Shown here: positions 22,401 through 34,090 of the stretch, one piece after another
How the letters are laid out: the number at the start of each line of letters is the position of its first letter
Position numbering within the stretch: the first letter of the stretch is position 1
Origin: Symsagittifera roscoffensis
Lineage: Eukaryota; Xenacoelomorpha; Acoela; Convolutidae
Assembly (NCBI RefSeq): GCF_963678635.1
Contig: NC_087068.1
Location: forward strand, 20,440,914 to 20,504,913
Length of the DNA: 64,000 nucleotides
Direction: 5' to 3'
Notes under the pieces: generated by a model
Told to the model about the DNA's origin: nothing
Database searches by the model: none
Seen by the model: the letters and a program-made list of their open reading frames with translations, nothing else
Translations under genes and position numbers: made by a program

Positions 22401-24028
22401 AAAATTTCAAATAAAAAAAAAATTTCATTTTTTTTATTATATTTAATTTGTTGATGCTCTTTATTTTATGTTATTACTGCTCCATAAACCTTACAAGGCA
22501 GTCGGAACATTCAGGGCTTTGCCCTGATACGAGCATTGTTGTACTTTATTTTGAAGCTGAAATTGGTAGGTTCAAACGCTCTTTCACAAATTGAAAAGCT
22601 ATGTATAATTGCAAACTTGTATAATTTCGAATTGTAAACGGTCTGGCAACAAGAATGGACAAGCTCTGTCATAGAATTTGCTACAAGCCCGGGTTGAATT
22701 CCACTCAAGAAAATTTTAATGGTTTTAAAATCTCGTTTAGCAGTTCCAATTGTTATTTACTTTCTTTTGAAGAACTGAAAGAACAAAAACCATAAAGGAA
22801 GAATTGCTTCCATAGACATTCTCAATGTTGGGGGCTGGTGACAGTTTTCAAATGGAGGTTTATTGTGGAACTTGACAAATTTTCGAATAAATGTAAGAAA
22901 AATATACCCGGTCCTGCGAGGTTTAAAAACAAAACTTCTCCTTGATAGCCATCGACACTGCTTTTGAGCTTCTTCAGCGTCTTTCCATCTTTAAGAACAG
23001 TTCCTTGAAATCCACAGCTAATCATCTTAGCCAATGTAGGTGGTTCATGATAGCAGAATTTTCTGTCAGTGCAAACAGTGTTGAATGCAGTTTTCAGTAG
23101 ATGATGACCGGTTCCTTCAAGGCCAGCCACAAAAATAATCTTGGGCTTCGAATGGAAAACTGTTTTGTTCACAAACGCGTGATTAACTCGAAGTTGTTCA
23201 TCCTCTGACTCGAAACTCCTCAGTTTGACTCTTCTCGATAAATTGCGCTTATTTATAAACTTTGTTACATTCAGCGAACTGTAATTGCCTAGCAAACAGA
23301 GTCGCCAGTTATGTAACCACGTCATTTCGTCGAGGTAGCTAGTATCCGATAGATCAAACTGGCAAAATACTGCTTCGTTTTCTTATAATTTTTGCAAATA
23401 CAGTGGAACACCTGCCTTACAGGTCTACAGTTTTTTTCGCGATTTCGCAAAATAGTTATTGCTTAAAGTTGTACAATTTAGTTAAAGGTCCACAATTTTT
23501 CCGCGATCCCGCAAAAAATAGTTAAAACGTTTTTGAAAATGTATTATATAAAACGCCACTTTAGAATTCTGGTTTTATTAAATACTAATTATGCGGTAAA
23601 TTTAAATAAAGATGTGGATACAAGACTTATTTTTTGAATCAATCTATCAAAAATTGCCCAAGATGGCGCTCAAAAACTTGCACGCCTTCAAAACATCTTA
23701 ATAAAAATACTATCACAAATATTTATCTTTTCATAATCGAATGTTCTTTCTAAACTCATTAAGATCCGTTTCAGCCCAACCTGTGGATAAATCATAATTT
23801 ACATCTGATAATTTCAGAGGCCTGAGCTATCGTAATGTCGTTTTCGCATCTTTACCGATCCATGTTTTGCGAGCAATCAGTCCTCGTAAAATTGATCTGA
23901 CCAGAGCTTGAGATATACTTTTTAACATCTAGATAGAATTCTGGAATAAAATAAGCAAATAAAGTGTAAATTATAATATTGAAAAACATCAAAATGTAAA
24001 ACAGACATGGAGTTCTACTGATTTTCAT
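18942..24028 (-). CDS. Sulfotransferase-like type II membrane protein, three exons
   Basis: Predicted PAPS-dependent sulfotransferase of the Golgi lumen. Exons: 24028-23856, 23278-22908 and 19435-18942, splice phases 2 and 1, all introns GT-AG; the join is in frame and gives 345 residues. Residues 1-7 are a short cytoplasmic tail, 8-29 a signal anchor rich in Phe, Ile and Tyr, then a stem. Residues 105-118 (IIFVAGLEGTGHHL) form the 5'-phosphosulfate-binding P-loop; residues 217-232 (IILLGRSPESILTSTL) form the 3'-phosphate-binding strand with Arg and Ser. N-glycosylation sequons occur at N46, N61, N70 and N95. The family is recognised from these two motifs and their spacing; the acceptor substrate is unknown. 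I chose the ATG at 24028 because upstream in-frame codons offer no ATG. Introns are 577 and 3472 bp. Confidence 0.75.
21935..21961 (-). other. Short hairpin motif, TCAGAGC stem
   Basis: TCAGAGC-GTT-GCTCTGA is a perfect 7-bp stem with a 3-base loop, followed on the + strand by tacgagca. It shares its flank with the hairpin at 22511-22527 while the stem bases differ in a pairing-preserving way. Confidence 0.5.
22501..22537 (-). other. Short hairpin motif, TCAGGGC stem
   Basis: On the - strand a perfect 7-bp stem (TCAGGGC, AAA, GCCCTGA) is followed by ATGTTCCGAC, the same tail that follows the hairpins at 12226-12242 and 19587-19603 on the + strand. Confidence 0.5.
22908..23278 (-). CDS. Sulfotransferase-like gene, exon 2 (P-loop)
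   Basis: 371 bp, from an acceptor reading caattacag to a GTATAT donor (intron starts at 22907). The one-base remainder at each end fits exons 1 and 3. It carries the stem and the GLEGTGHH P-loop (about 23122-23099). Confidence 0.75.
23856..24028 (-). CDS. Sulfotransferase-like gene, exon 1 (signal anchor)
   Basis: 57 codons plus two bases, starting at ATG and ending at a GTAAAG donor (intron starts at 23855). It encodes the cytoplasmic tail, one membrane segment and the start of the stem. Confidence 0.65.
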
Positions 24029-24667
24029 TTCGCAGGCCCTGCGTGAATCCAATGACCTGAAGTTTAAATATTCAAGTGATAGTGATTTTTTCCAAATTTA
24101 GATTTTTCGAGAGTTTGACTTTTTTGACTTGAGCTTGACATCAGAGTTTGATTTTTTGCACAGTTTGACTTGTAGTTGACTTCCAGAGTATGATTGTTTT
24201 TTTTTGAGTTTGATTTGTATTTTTTCCAGACTTTTACTTGTATAGCCCTCGTGGGCTCTAAGACAACCGTTTATCGTTGTATACTTTTTTACGTTATAAT
24301 ATTAGATTTTCTAATCTTCTATTAAAGCACTGAATGTTACAAATTTCGTCGAAACTTCGTCAATTTTATCACCAGCGATTCAAATTGCATTCTCATATAC
24401 ATTTCCTTGCTGCTTACTTAAAGCATTTTGCCTTTTAGCTTCTCGAATGATCAGGTTCGAATAAAATGAGATTGATTCAAGGAATTTAAAATTGAAAGCA
24501 AAGTCAGTTTTCGTTTTCAATGGTCGTCGGAAAATTTGAAACACCATGTTTTTCATTTAATGTCAACCAAATGTTCTGATAACAATTAAAATCAAACTAA
24601 AATTGCGAATACATTTTGTTCGATGAAATTTTTCTTTTAGGCGAAACGCATTAAAGTGAAACTAAGA
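24029..24667. other. Upstream region of the sulfotransferase-like gene
   Basis: Candidate promoter region. It includes a degenerate tract of TTTGACTT-like words (about 24100-24240). No clear TATA box or binding site that I can support. Confidence 0.3.
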
Positions 24668-25533
24668 GGGTGCTATTATCAAGCGCGAAGGATCGAAAGG
24701 GCGAAAAACTCGAGGTGAAGGATCGAAAAAAAAGTTCAACGAAAGTCAGTTTTTACGAAGAATCCATTGCCATTCAATTAAGATGAATTAAATGAAGCAA
24801 TATTTTTTGGTTTTTTCTTGAAGAAACCCTTGAAACATAACAACTGTTCCAATTCGGCGGCAGTCAGTGACAATTTGAAAACTTTGCATGTTTCTGCCGT
24901 TTTATATTGGCCAATATCAGTTTTAAGTCCCTGGAAATGTTAACTTTCTTTCAGATTTTCACGCTTTCTTTCCACATTTCAGATTGCTGAAAACTGATTG
25001 GCTGATTTTTATTTTCGCGCATTCAGTGCTTCGCGTAAGAGGGAATCTATCGTTTATGATAGATAACCTAGGCTGCTGATAGTTCTGCCACAAAGTCTAA
25101 GTCAAGTTAGAGTTTTCGGTAAAATAACGCTAAAACTTTTTATTGACTTTTTGACTCTAAGCTTGGTGGAATCCATCATACGCAAAGGACCGAATGCGCG
25201 AAAATAAAAATCAGCCAATAAGATTTCAGTTATGTGAAATTTGGAAAAAAAAGTGAAAATCTGAAAGAAAATAAACATTTCTAGGGACTTAATATTGGTC
25301 TTGGCCGAATATAAAAACGGCAGAAATATGTCACTAACCACCGCCGAATTGGAACAAATTTTATATTTCAAGGTTTTTGTTATGAAAGAAGCAAATATTG
25401 CTTCATTCAATTCAATTTAATTGAATGGCGATTGATTCTTTGTAAAAGTTGACTTTGGGCTAACTTTCTTTTCGGCCCTTCGCCCACGAGTTTTTAGCCC
25501 ATTCGGTCCTTCGCGCATGAGAATAGCCCCACC
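24668..25533. mobile_element. Foldback element with ~360-bp inverted arms
   Basis: The left arm (24668-25038) is the diverged reverse complement of the right arm (25181-25533), around a ~140-bp centre. Outer ends read GGGTGCTATT and, on the other strand, GGTGGGGCTATTC, followed in both by a GCGCGAAGGAYCGAA-like block. It looks like a non-autonomous DNA transposon with long terminal inverted repeats; no transposase is present. No convincing target duplication seen. Confidence 0.75.
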
Positions 25534-26092
25534 ATAAACATCTAGAGATCAAAGCCTTGCTAATTTAATTTTCAATTTTTAATGCAAATTTTTCTGAAAC
25601 CGGGAACCTGCACTGTCAGTTGGAGGTAACTGGTTGTCCCTGCCTAAAAAAATGGTTCCAACTTCAAATTTTTCACACAACCAGATAAGTTTGAGAATTC
25701 ACAGCGGCTGAAAATGGCCTTGAAATGGTCACTAAATTGAGAAGCGTGTGCTAAACTGTTGTCAATATAAATTGATGGAACGGTTCACGACTTCCCGGGT
25801 TTTATAGCCGGAGGAAAGTTTTCGGTTCCTGCCAGGAACTTACAGAGTCTAGAACAATCCAGCTTTTTTTTGCAGCAGCCATTCAAAAACCCTGTCATGA
25901 AGGCTAAGATTTAAAAATCTTCAAAAACCAGGGCTGGACACCTGCTAGGAAGCCTTTTAGGAAATCAGCTAATTTTTACAAAAAATTTTGATAGTTCTTT
26001 TTTGCAGACGCCAGATCATTTTTAAGCCCAAACAAACATTTAAGAAAATGGTTGTGTAATTTTTTGTGTATGAGGTAGTCCAGACTTATTTT

Positions 26093-26095
<3 letters not shown>
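25534..26095. other. Intergenic DNA, no gene recognised
   Basis: Mixed AT-rich sequence with only short open frames. No repeat boundaries or exons that I can support. Confidence 0.35.
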
Positions 26096-26150
<55 letters not shown>

Positions 26151-26217
26151 ACACACACACACTCACTCATACACACAGCACACACACACACTGACTCTCT
26201 CTCACACACACACACAA
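26096..26217. repeat. CA-rich microsatellite
   Basis: A pure CA run of about 50 bp is followed by interrupted CA/CT repeats. The Cys/Val-rich open frame on the - strand is an artefact of this repeat. Confidence 0.95.
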
Positions 26218-27425
26218 AAGAATGCGAACTACCGTTTCCTGTGCAGCCAGATTTAGTTTTTTTGATTTTGTAAGCCTAAACACGATAGATATTGTTCCAC
26301 AATTTTGAAAAAAAAAAATAGAGTAGAAGCTATCTAGTGTAGAAGCTTCTACTCTTTTTTATAGAGTAGAAGCTATCTAGCCACATAAAAAGGTTACGTT
26401 TTGTTGTAATTTCTGATTTCATTTTAAATGGCAAATCTACAAGTGCAATTAACTGAGAGAATCTTACCAATTAGTCTATGGGTTTTCTCAAGTCTGCATA
26501 AACTTGGTTGTTTTTATTTTCGAGCAGATTAAAAAAAGTCGAACAAAAGCTTCATGGTATTCGCAAAATTCGTTTTTTTTTTTGCGAAAATCTTTGAAAA
26601 CCAGCCTTGGACTTTCAGATTGCTCCAGGATTTCCTGGGTAATCCCTGCAAGACTTTGACATGGAATTTCCACTGGCCAGGCCTGGCTCCAAGGATGGCC
26701 CCAGTGATGGACTCCTAATGGGCAGGCGACCCGGATGCGTACATAGCCTGTACGTTGGACTATCTGTTTTGGCCATACAGGTTAATTCTACTCCTCAGTC
26801 GAGCCTCCATTTGTAGATTCAATACTATAATCAAAAGTATCATCATATCAATTAGAATCGAAATTTTGCGTGGTTAAACTAAAGAAAATGACAGAAGACT
26901 AACCAGTGGGCAATTTGTCTGCTTGCAAGTTCACATATCAATTACACAACTTAATCAAAAGCGTGATTGTTTTGATATTCATGATTCGAAGTATGGTTTT
27001 CGCTTTTTCAACCTGTTAAAGCCAGAAAAGAAAGAACATTAAGCGATCTTTACAAGTCCTAGCATGTTTTTTTTTATAAATTGATTCGTACAAAATATCC
27101 AGTATAATGATCTTCCACATTCATTAATTTTTGGTATCTTGGAAAAATCTTCGAAAATCTTGATTAATTATCAAAGAAATTTATAGTTGTTTTGGCAAGT
27201 TTTTGCCAAAAAATCTAGGAAGATATCAAAGATTCTTCAAGAAAAATCCAAATTCTTGAAGAAAAAAAAAATTTCTTACATATTTTCGACTACTTGCAAA
27301 AAATAAGCAATTTTACTTTCAAAAAATTCCTAAATTTGAAAATTTTGCGACTAATTTGTTCAACATTTACTTAGGACTGTCTGAAACCTTTTTTCGGAAA
27401 TCACGGTTATAAAACAAAACAAAGC
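26218..27425. other. Intergenic DNA with a small palindromic repeat
   Basis: A 20-bp word (atagagtagaagctatctag) occurs at about 26319 and 26361, with an inverted piece between them (gcttctactc), forming a small hairpin. The remainder is AT-rich with no recognised gene. Confidence 0.4.
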
Positions 27426-28357
27426 ATCCCGCACTGAAGTTTCATGGATAATAATCGATTATATTGGATTTTTATTGTCAGTCTCTATAAAATAACAAAA
27501 ATAATCGATTATAATCGATTGAAAATGGATTATAATGATAATATTTTTTAAAGCAATAAAATCCCAATATAATCTATTATAATCGATTATAATCGATTAT
27601 TTTCAAAAAAAATTTCGAAAGAAAAATAATCCATTTTAATCAATTATAATGGATTATAATCTATTTATTCAAATATTTTTTTGTGTTGTTTTCATTTTTT
27701 CATAATTTTGTTAAACTTAAGTTAGTTATTTTGTTTTAATTTCTTTTCGCTTAAATTCTTTTTTTCCTATTTTCAATCGAGTTATTGAAAAATTATAAAA
27801 AGTTACCTATAGATCGCACACCAACCCCCCCCCCCACCTCTTACTAGAATTGATGTGCCCCCTCACCTCTTACTAGAGTTGATGTCCCTTGGATGTTGGA
27901 TACGTTGAGGGGGTACGTTGGGGGGAGGGAGTACGTTGCCGGGGGGGGGGGGTAAGTTGGGGAGGGAAGGTGGGGTTGTTGACGTGAAGAGCTGGTCAAA
28001 AATGCTGTTTTTGGGCACTTTTTGGAAAATTACTACATATTGGTCGCCCCTGGATGAACGTGTTCGTTCGAATTTTGCAGAAAGTTGCAGAAATTAGAGT
28101 CATTATTTACAAAATTTATTCAATTTTCATGGATTTTATGTACAAAAAATAATCCATTATATTGAAAACAAAAATGGATTATAATCGGTTATAATGGATT
28201 ATAATGGATTTAAATTTTTCCAAAATAATCGATTATAATCGATTAAAAATCCATTATGTGGTCTAAATTTGACATGATAATCGATTAAATTGACAAAATT
28301 TTAGTCAACGAAAATCCATTATAATCGATTATTATCCATGAAACTTCGGTGCGGGAT
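27426..28357. mobile_element. Foldback element with ATAATCGATT-type subterminal repeats
   Basis: Terminal inverted repeats of ~40 bp (ATCCCGCACTGAAGTTTCAT at the left, its near-complement at 28318-28357). Inside each end are many copies of the words ATAATCGATT and ATAATGGATT (27440-27680 and 28130-28345), themselves inverted between ends. The centre carries a C run (27825-27835) and strongly G-rich DNA (27905-27980). No coding sequence; non-autonomous DNA transposon of foldback type. Confidence 0.75.
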
Positions 28358-28461
28358 TTCAAAACTAAGCTAGATGTGATTATAACTGAATCAACAATCA
28401 ATGAAACTTTGAGCATAACTAATAATCATCAGACTAAAATTCGTTTTTAAAAAAAAAAAAA

Positions 28462-30571
28462 AAATCAACGAATAAAGCAAAATAACTCATCGGGTTTTGC
28501 AAGTGAAAAACTGTAGAAAAAACCGATGACTGCCAGTTTAATGGGTATTTGTGGAAGATTCGACAAAACTATGCCAGAACGAATGATCATCAGACTGAAA
28601 TTCAGTTTTTAAACTAAAGAATTTAAAATTCTTTGGATCATTACTAGTCGTGAAGCAGTTTTAGGTCATAAAGTAAACATTCATAAAACAAATAGAAGTT
28701 AAACTCATCGAATTAAGCGCATAAAAATCACAGAAATAGCTAACAATCATCAGCTATTATTCATCAGCTAACAATTATCAGCCAAAAATTATTACAATTC
28801 TTATCAAAAAAATTCATTACCTAACATTTTCTATGGATGCTTAAATCTAACAACCTAATCAAAAACAATTACAGTTCAGTTGGTTATTGGAGCCAAAGTA
28901 GATGAACCAAAATGAAGATTTATTTTAAACAAAAAAATATTTATTCTTAAAAATATTTTAAAATTTTCTATCGTAAACACTGTTTTGATGTTGTTGCTGA
29001 TGTTTCGCAGAAGTTTGATAAACTGTTAGCTCAACAAAACGATATGAAATGTTTTAGAAACAAAAATATTTTATTTTCATGGATGTCTTCAAAGATTTTG
29101 AAAAAATATTTAATTCTTCTGTTGAGCTGCAGGAGCCATAATACATGTTTTTGAGGATAAATTTATGATAACTGAAAACTAAAATACCTTATAAAAAGTC
29201 AGAAAAAATTGAAAGTTGATTGCTATCTTTGTAAAATCTTCCAGAATATTGACGATTATCAAGATGAATAGACATGGGCGCTTACGATTAATGGTCAGGG
29301 GAAGCCATTTGACCACACAATTCTGAATTTTTTTGACGATACTGTCTCATAACATATTCAATGATTAAGCTAATGCGACTCCATTCGCAGCAAATGCATT
29401 AAAAATAACAATGATGGTAACATTTGAAGAAAAACGGTAACGAAAACAGTAAATTCCATCGGCAATAACAATTTACATCACGAAAAACCCTTCATACAAA
29501 AACCTTCTCAACAATCAAAACGCCTGTAGTGGGCAAACGCTCAGCATTTAAACCCAACAAACATTAACAAAAAATAACTACAACCAAAAGTCACGTCACA
29601 AAAATAAAATAACGAATCCCAAACACAGATGGGAAAGAATACAAAATACAATACCAGATAACCTGCAGATAAAAACTTATCCATAATCCAAATTATATGA
29701 AGAGTGATTAGTAACCAACGCAATTTGGAAATCATATCACAATTGCTACATTGAAAACAAAAAACTCAACAAAAGGAAATGATTACAGAAATCTTTTGGA
29801 AGAAAAAAACTTTAAGACTCTAAATGTATTCACGAACATAAAACAATTTAAAGAAATAATCGCTGTGAATTTTTGTATTAGCCGCTTCATAATGAAGTTA
29901 TAAACTCATGAATAAGGATACATCTTAAGAACAAAAAATTTTAGAAAAAAAAGTTACAAATGCGATAATTATTCAAAAAATTATAAAAAACTAAACTGGT
30001 AATGCTTCATTTCAATCAAAATAGAGAAAAATCACCCAAGGATAATAAAACTGTAGGTAAAACAAACTTTTACTTCATTCAAAAACCTAAATAAACCGTT
30101 AAAGTTAGCGTCAAGGAACCCATAATTATGGATCTCTACAACACTAGTCGAGGTGCTAGATATAAGATTCGACTTTCTCGACCAGACTTTTTTACTTTTT
30201 GACTTTCTCGGCTAATTTCGTTATGTTTCGACTGTTTCTACCCATAATTGGTGCGCTTCGACTTTCTCGTTCCTGAAAAAAATGCTTCAATTTTTTTCGA
30301 CCTAGTTCAAATATGATTTGAGTTTTTTAGCCTAATTGTTGCGATAAACTCTTTGAATAGTTTCAGAGACGTAACTTGGAAAAGACTCGCCTGACCAATG
30401 GAGTTCTAACGAAAGAGTTCAGCGTCCAAGAATCGAACAATGCTATTCCAATGCTAAGCTTTCAAGAACAGACGCCGATCACTAAATTTTCTTTGAAAAC
30501 AACTTGTGTCGCTTTATTTTATTTTCAAAAATTACAAAAATTTTCTACTTGAATGCACGACCGTTTTGTAA
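28462..30571. repeat. Dispersed ~2.1 kb repeat, copy B (uninterrupted)
   Basis: Near-identical to copy A (1-981 plus 10929-12056) but without the BEL insertion, so it serves as the empty-site reference. Preceded by an A run. Contains a TTCGACTTTCTCG-rich tract at ~30160-30290. Non-coding as far as I can see. Confidence 0.88.
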
Positions 30572-30589
30572 GAAGATTCCAAGAAGATT

Positions 30590-31780
30590 ATAGTAGTAAG
30601 CAAAGAACCTCTGCCCCATGATACAAATGAAAAAAGAATGTAATTATATTGGAAGAGTTATCATCGGAACTGAAGATAGTTCAACAGTTTTGGTTAGGAT
30701 TAATCAAGAGTTCTTCGTGATAATGTTGGTGTATAATTCTCCTGAGGCCTACAAATATTGTTTTGTAAAACATCTTTAAAACGCCCTGAACACACTTTGT
30801 AACAAAAATTGCCGCGTCATAGAAAGCACTGATTTTATCGATGATATCCTAACAACTAACTACATCTCTTCAAAGGAAACTGAGTCTACAGAAGTCAAAG
30901 TCTTCATTCAGGTCATTAAACAATCAATTCGAATCAAAAATACTTGTGCTTTTCATCTAGACTAAGGGCTAGTGAAAAATATTGAGGTAACAACTGCATA
31001 TACGCTCGAAAATTAAGCCCTCCCTGATCACTTGCTCAGCATTACCCCAACCTCGCAAATGCAACTTTCCAATTCTTTTTGTGAAACAAATTTTCTAAGA
31101 ACTGAAACTCAAATTGTAAACTTCATCTCCGCATAAATACATGAATTGCAGAAAATTAATTAAAGACAAAGTACAGCCTCAGTGAGTGATTTGATTGAAA
31201 TCTTTCCACCGAGATACGTTTTTACTTCGAACGAATATGCTTTGTAGAGAATGTCAAAATGTGAGAAACAAAACGTTGACTGCCCCTGGTTGTGCCATTA
31301 GAAAAAAGATAACATCCATTTAAACAGACTTCATCAAAGTTGGTTAAAAAAATATTGGAGTAAAACTTCGTTTTGAATGTGCCTGGAGTAAAAATGACTT
31401 CGAAGAAGAAAAAAAGTAAAAAAAAATATATTTTTTTTTATTCAAAATTTATATTTACGATTCCAGGAAAATATGCAATTACATCTAGCAGAACAATATT
31501 TTTAGTAAATTTGAATAGTGGCGACGTTTTTAGCAATTTCAAATTGAGCCTCAATTTTTCCATTGTTCAGTTTTTTTCTGAAAGTGAAATAAATGTTTTC
31601 TTTATGCGCTACAATTATTATCGTTTAGAGTACATGGAAAAAGTATTACGAATGCTGATGCTGTTTTATTCGGTTTTGTTCCCATCTGGAAAAAACTTAT
31701 TGAAATATCCATTTAACAAAGATAATTTTCTACTGCTGTGGCTCAAGCGATATTCTATCTTTGTGTGGAGTAATGCTGAG
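30590..31780 (+). mobile_element. Degenerate LINE fragment 1 (endonuclease region)
   Basis: Conceptual reading around 30650-31080 gives an apurinic-endonuclease-like segment of a CR1/L2-type LINE: a FFVIMLVYNSPEAYKY block, then NALNTLCNKNCRVIE and a DFIDDILTTNYIS block, where intact elements have GDFN. Stops interrupt it. The 31373-31846 open frame is AT-rich and Phe/Lys-rich and is not a convincing protein. A second copy lies at 32935-34090. Confidence 0.65.
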
Positions 31781-32575
31781 GAACAAAAAATTTTAGAAAA
31801 AAAAGTTACAAATGTAAAAATTATTCAAAAAAATATAAAAAACTAAACTGGTAATGCTTCATTTCAATCAAAATAGAGGAAAATTACCCAAGGATAAAAA
31901 AACTGTAGGTAAAACAAAGTTTTGCTTCATTCAAAAACCTAAATAAACTGTTAAAGTTACCGTCAAGGAACCCATATTTATGGATCTCTACAACACTAGT
32001 CGAGGTGCTAGATATAATATTCGACTTTCTCGACCAAACTTTGGTACTTTTTTGACTTTCTCGGCTAATTTCGCTATGTTTAGACTGTTTCTACCAATAT
32101 TTGGTGCGCTTCGACTTTCTCGTTCCTGAAAAAAGTGTTTCCATTTTTTTCGACCCAGTTCAGATATGATTTGATTTTTTAGCCTAATTGTTCTGATAAT
32201 TTTTTCGAATAGTTTCAGAGACGTAATTTGGAAAATATTGCCCTGACCAATCGAGTTCTAAGAGAAGAGTTCAGCGTCCAAGAATCGAACAATGCTTTTC
32301 CAATGCTACGCTTTCAAGAACAGACGCCGATCCCTAAATTGTCTTTGAAAACAACGTGTGTCGCTTTATATTATTTTCAAAAATTACTAAAATTTTCTAG
32401 TTTGTCGTTTTTTCCTCTGGCTTAGTGTGATAAATGAATCTGAGCAAAAACTGGGGCTTACATATGTTTGACAGCTATGTTAAAATAAGCAAACTGAAAA
32501 ACAGTTTTTGCAGAGAAATTACTAGAAAAACGAAAAAAAAACTTCCTTTTTTCAATATTTTTTGCAGTTTTTTGA
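31781..32575. repeat. Dispersed repeat, copy C (partial)
   Basis: 31781-32400 matches 11415-12032 and the end of copy B at lower identity. 32401-32575 matches 12293-12475. Together with the LINE fragments on either side it forms a duplicated [repeat + LINE] block. Confidence 0.75.
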
Positions 32576-32629
32576 GTTTTTTGAATATTTTGATTCCAAA
32601 AAAACGCTAAAGTACTCGAATTAATCAAA

Positions 32630-32900
32630 TGTTACCCAATTAAAACTACGTTTTCCGTTTTAAGTTGAGCTATTGTAAGCTTCTAAGCAACTAAAATAAG
32701 ACTGCTTGCTCGCTTCACTCGCTCGAAATACTACGAAAAATCAAAAGTTTCTGAGCGGTTTTTCACGGCACTGGCGAATTTTTTTGTGAAAATTATCCTA
32801 GTGCTTCGAATCACAACAGTAAGGGTTTTAATATTTTACATCAATGAACCCACTGGAAAACAAAAAGAGAAAAAACCAAAACAGTCCAAAATACAAGTTC
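32630..32900. repeat. Diverged dispersed repeat related to 20020-20340
   Basis: Shares a recognisable run around ggtttttcacggcact and the preceding cgctcgaaa-type block with intron sequence near 20150-20200. Includes a ctcgcttcactcgctcg word. Old and non-coding. Confidence 0.45.
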
Positions 32901-32934
32901 CTCCCCAATTTATGATGGTCGGAACCGAACGTTT

Positions 32935-34090
32935 CCAAGATGATTATAGTAGTAAGCAAAGAACCTCTGCCCCATGATACAAATGAAAAAAGAATGTAAT
33001 TATAATCGAAGAGTTATCATCGGAACTGAAGAGAGTTCAACAGTTTTGGTTGGGATTAATCAAGAATTCTTCGTGATAATGTTGGTGTATAATTCAGACT
33101 ATGGGCTAATGAAAAATGTTAAGGTAACAACTGCATATACGCTTGAAAATTAAGCCCTCCCTGATCACTTGCTCAGCATTACCCCAACCTCGCAAATGCA
33201 ACTTTCAAATTGTTATTGTGAAACAAATTTTCTAAGAACAGAAACTCAAATTGAAATTTTCATCTCCGCTTAAATACAAGAATTGCAGAAAATTAATTAA
33301 AGACAAAGTACAGCCTCAGTGAGTGATTTGATTGAAATTTTTCAACCGAGATACGTTTTTAGTTCGAACGAATATGCTTTGTAGAGAATGTCAAAATGTG
33401 AGAAACAAAACGTTGTCTGCCCCTGGTTGTGCCATCATAAAAAAGATAACATCCATTTTAGCAGACTTTATCATAGTTGCTTAAAAAAATAATGGAGTAG
33501 AACTTCGTTCTGAATGAGCCTGGAATAAAAATGACTTCGAAGAAGAAAAAAAGGGAAAAATCATTTTCTTTATTAAGTTCAAAATTTATATTTATGATTC
33601 CAGGAAAATACGCAATTACATCTAGCAGAGCAATATTTTTAGTAAATTTGAATATTGGCGACGTTTTTAGCAAATTTAACTTGAGCCTAAAATTTTCAAT
33701 TGTTTAGTTTGTTTTTCTGAAAGTGAATTAAATGTTTTCTTTTTGCCCTACAATTATTATTGTTTGGAGTACATGGGAAAAGTATTACGAATGCTGATGC
33801 TGTTTTATTCGTTTTTGTTTCCATCTGGAAAAGACTTATTGAAATATCCATTATACAACAATAATTTTCTATTGCTCTGGCTGAAGCGATATTCTATCTT
33901 TGTATGGAGCAAAACCACAATTAGATGCCAGCAACTACCGACCAATAGCACTTTTTTCAACCAGGAATAAAGTATTTGATTGAGCAAGGTACAACTGAGC
34001 TTACAACTATCAAATGAATTACATCAAACTGGTTTCCGAACAGAAACAGTAATTTTGATGCTATTGCTAAAGTAACAGAGCAATGACTTT
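32935..34090 (+). mobile_element. Degenerate LINE fragment 2, reaching the start of the RT
   Basis: Second copy of the 30590-31780 fragment with internal deletion of part of the endonuclease. It extends farther: near 33900-34000 the reading NYRPIALFST, a signature of the first reverse-transcriptase block in non-LTR elements, is clear. Heavily decayed. Confidence 0.65.

Larger units (their letters stand above)
19436..22907 (-). other. Intron 2 of the sulfotransferase-like gene, repeat-laden
   Basis: 3.5 kb AT-rich intron. It holds a diverged copy (about 20020-20340) of sequence also seen at 32630-32900, a TTCGAC-rich tract (about 20960-21430), a small inverted repeat (20773-20823), and three short hairpin motifs (19587-19603, 21935-21951, 22511-22527). 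No exon recognised within it. Confidence 0.5.

Noticed and set aside
25976-26215. Cys/Val-rich open frame
   Set aside because: Direct translation of a CA microsatellite.
31373-31846. 157-codon open frame on the + strand
   Set aside because: Phe/Lys/Ile/Asn-rich translation of very AT-rich repeat DNA, partly overlapping the LINE fragment and copy C; the homologous DNA at 33520-33970 does not keep the frame.
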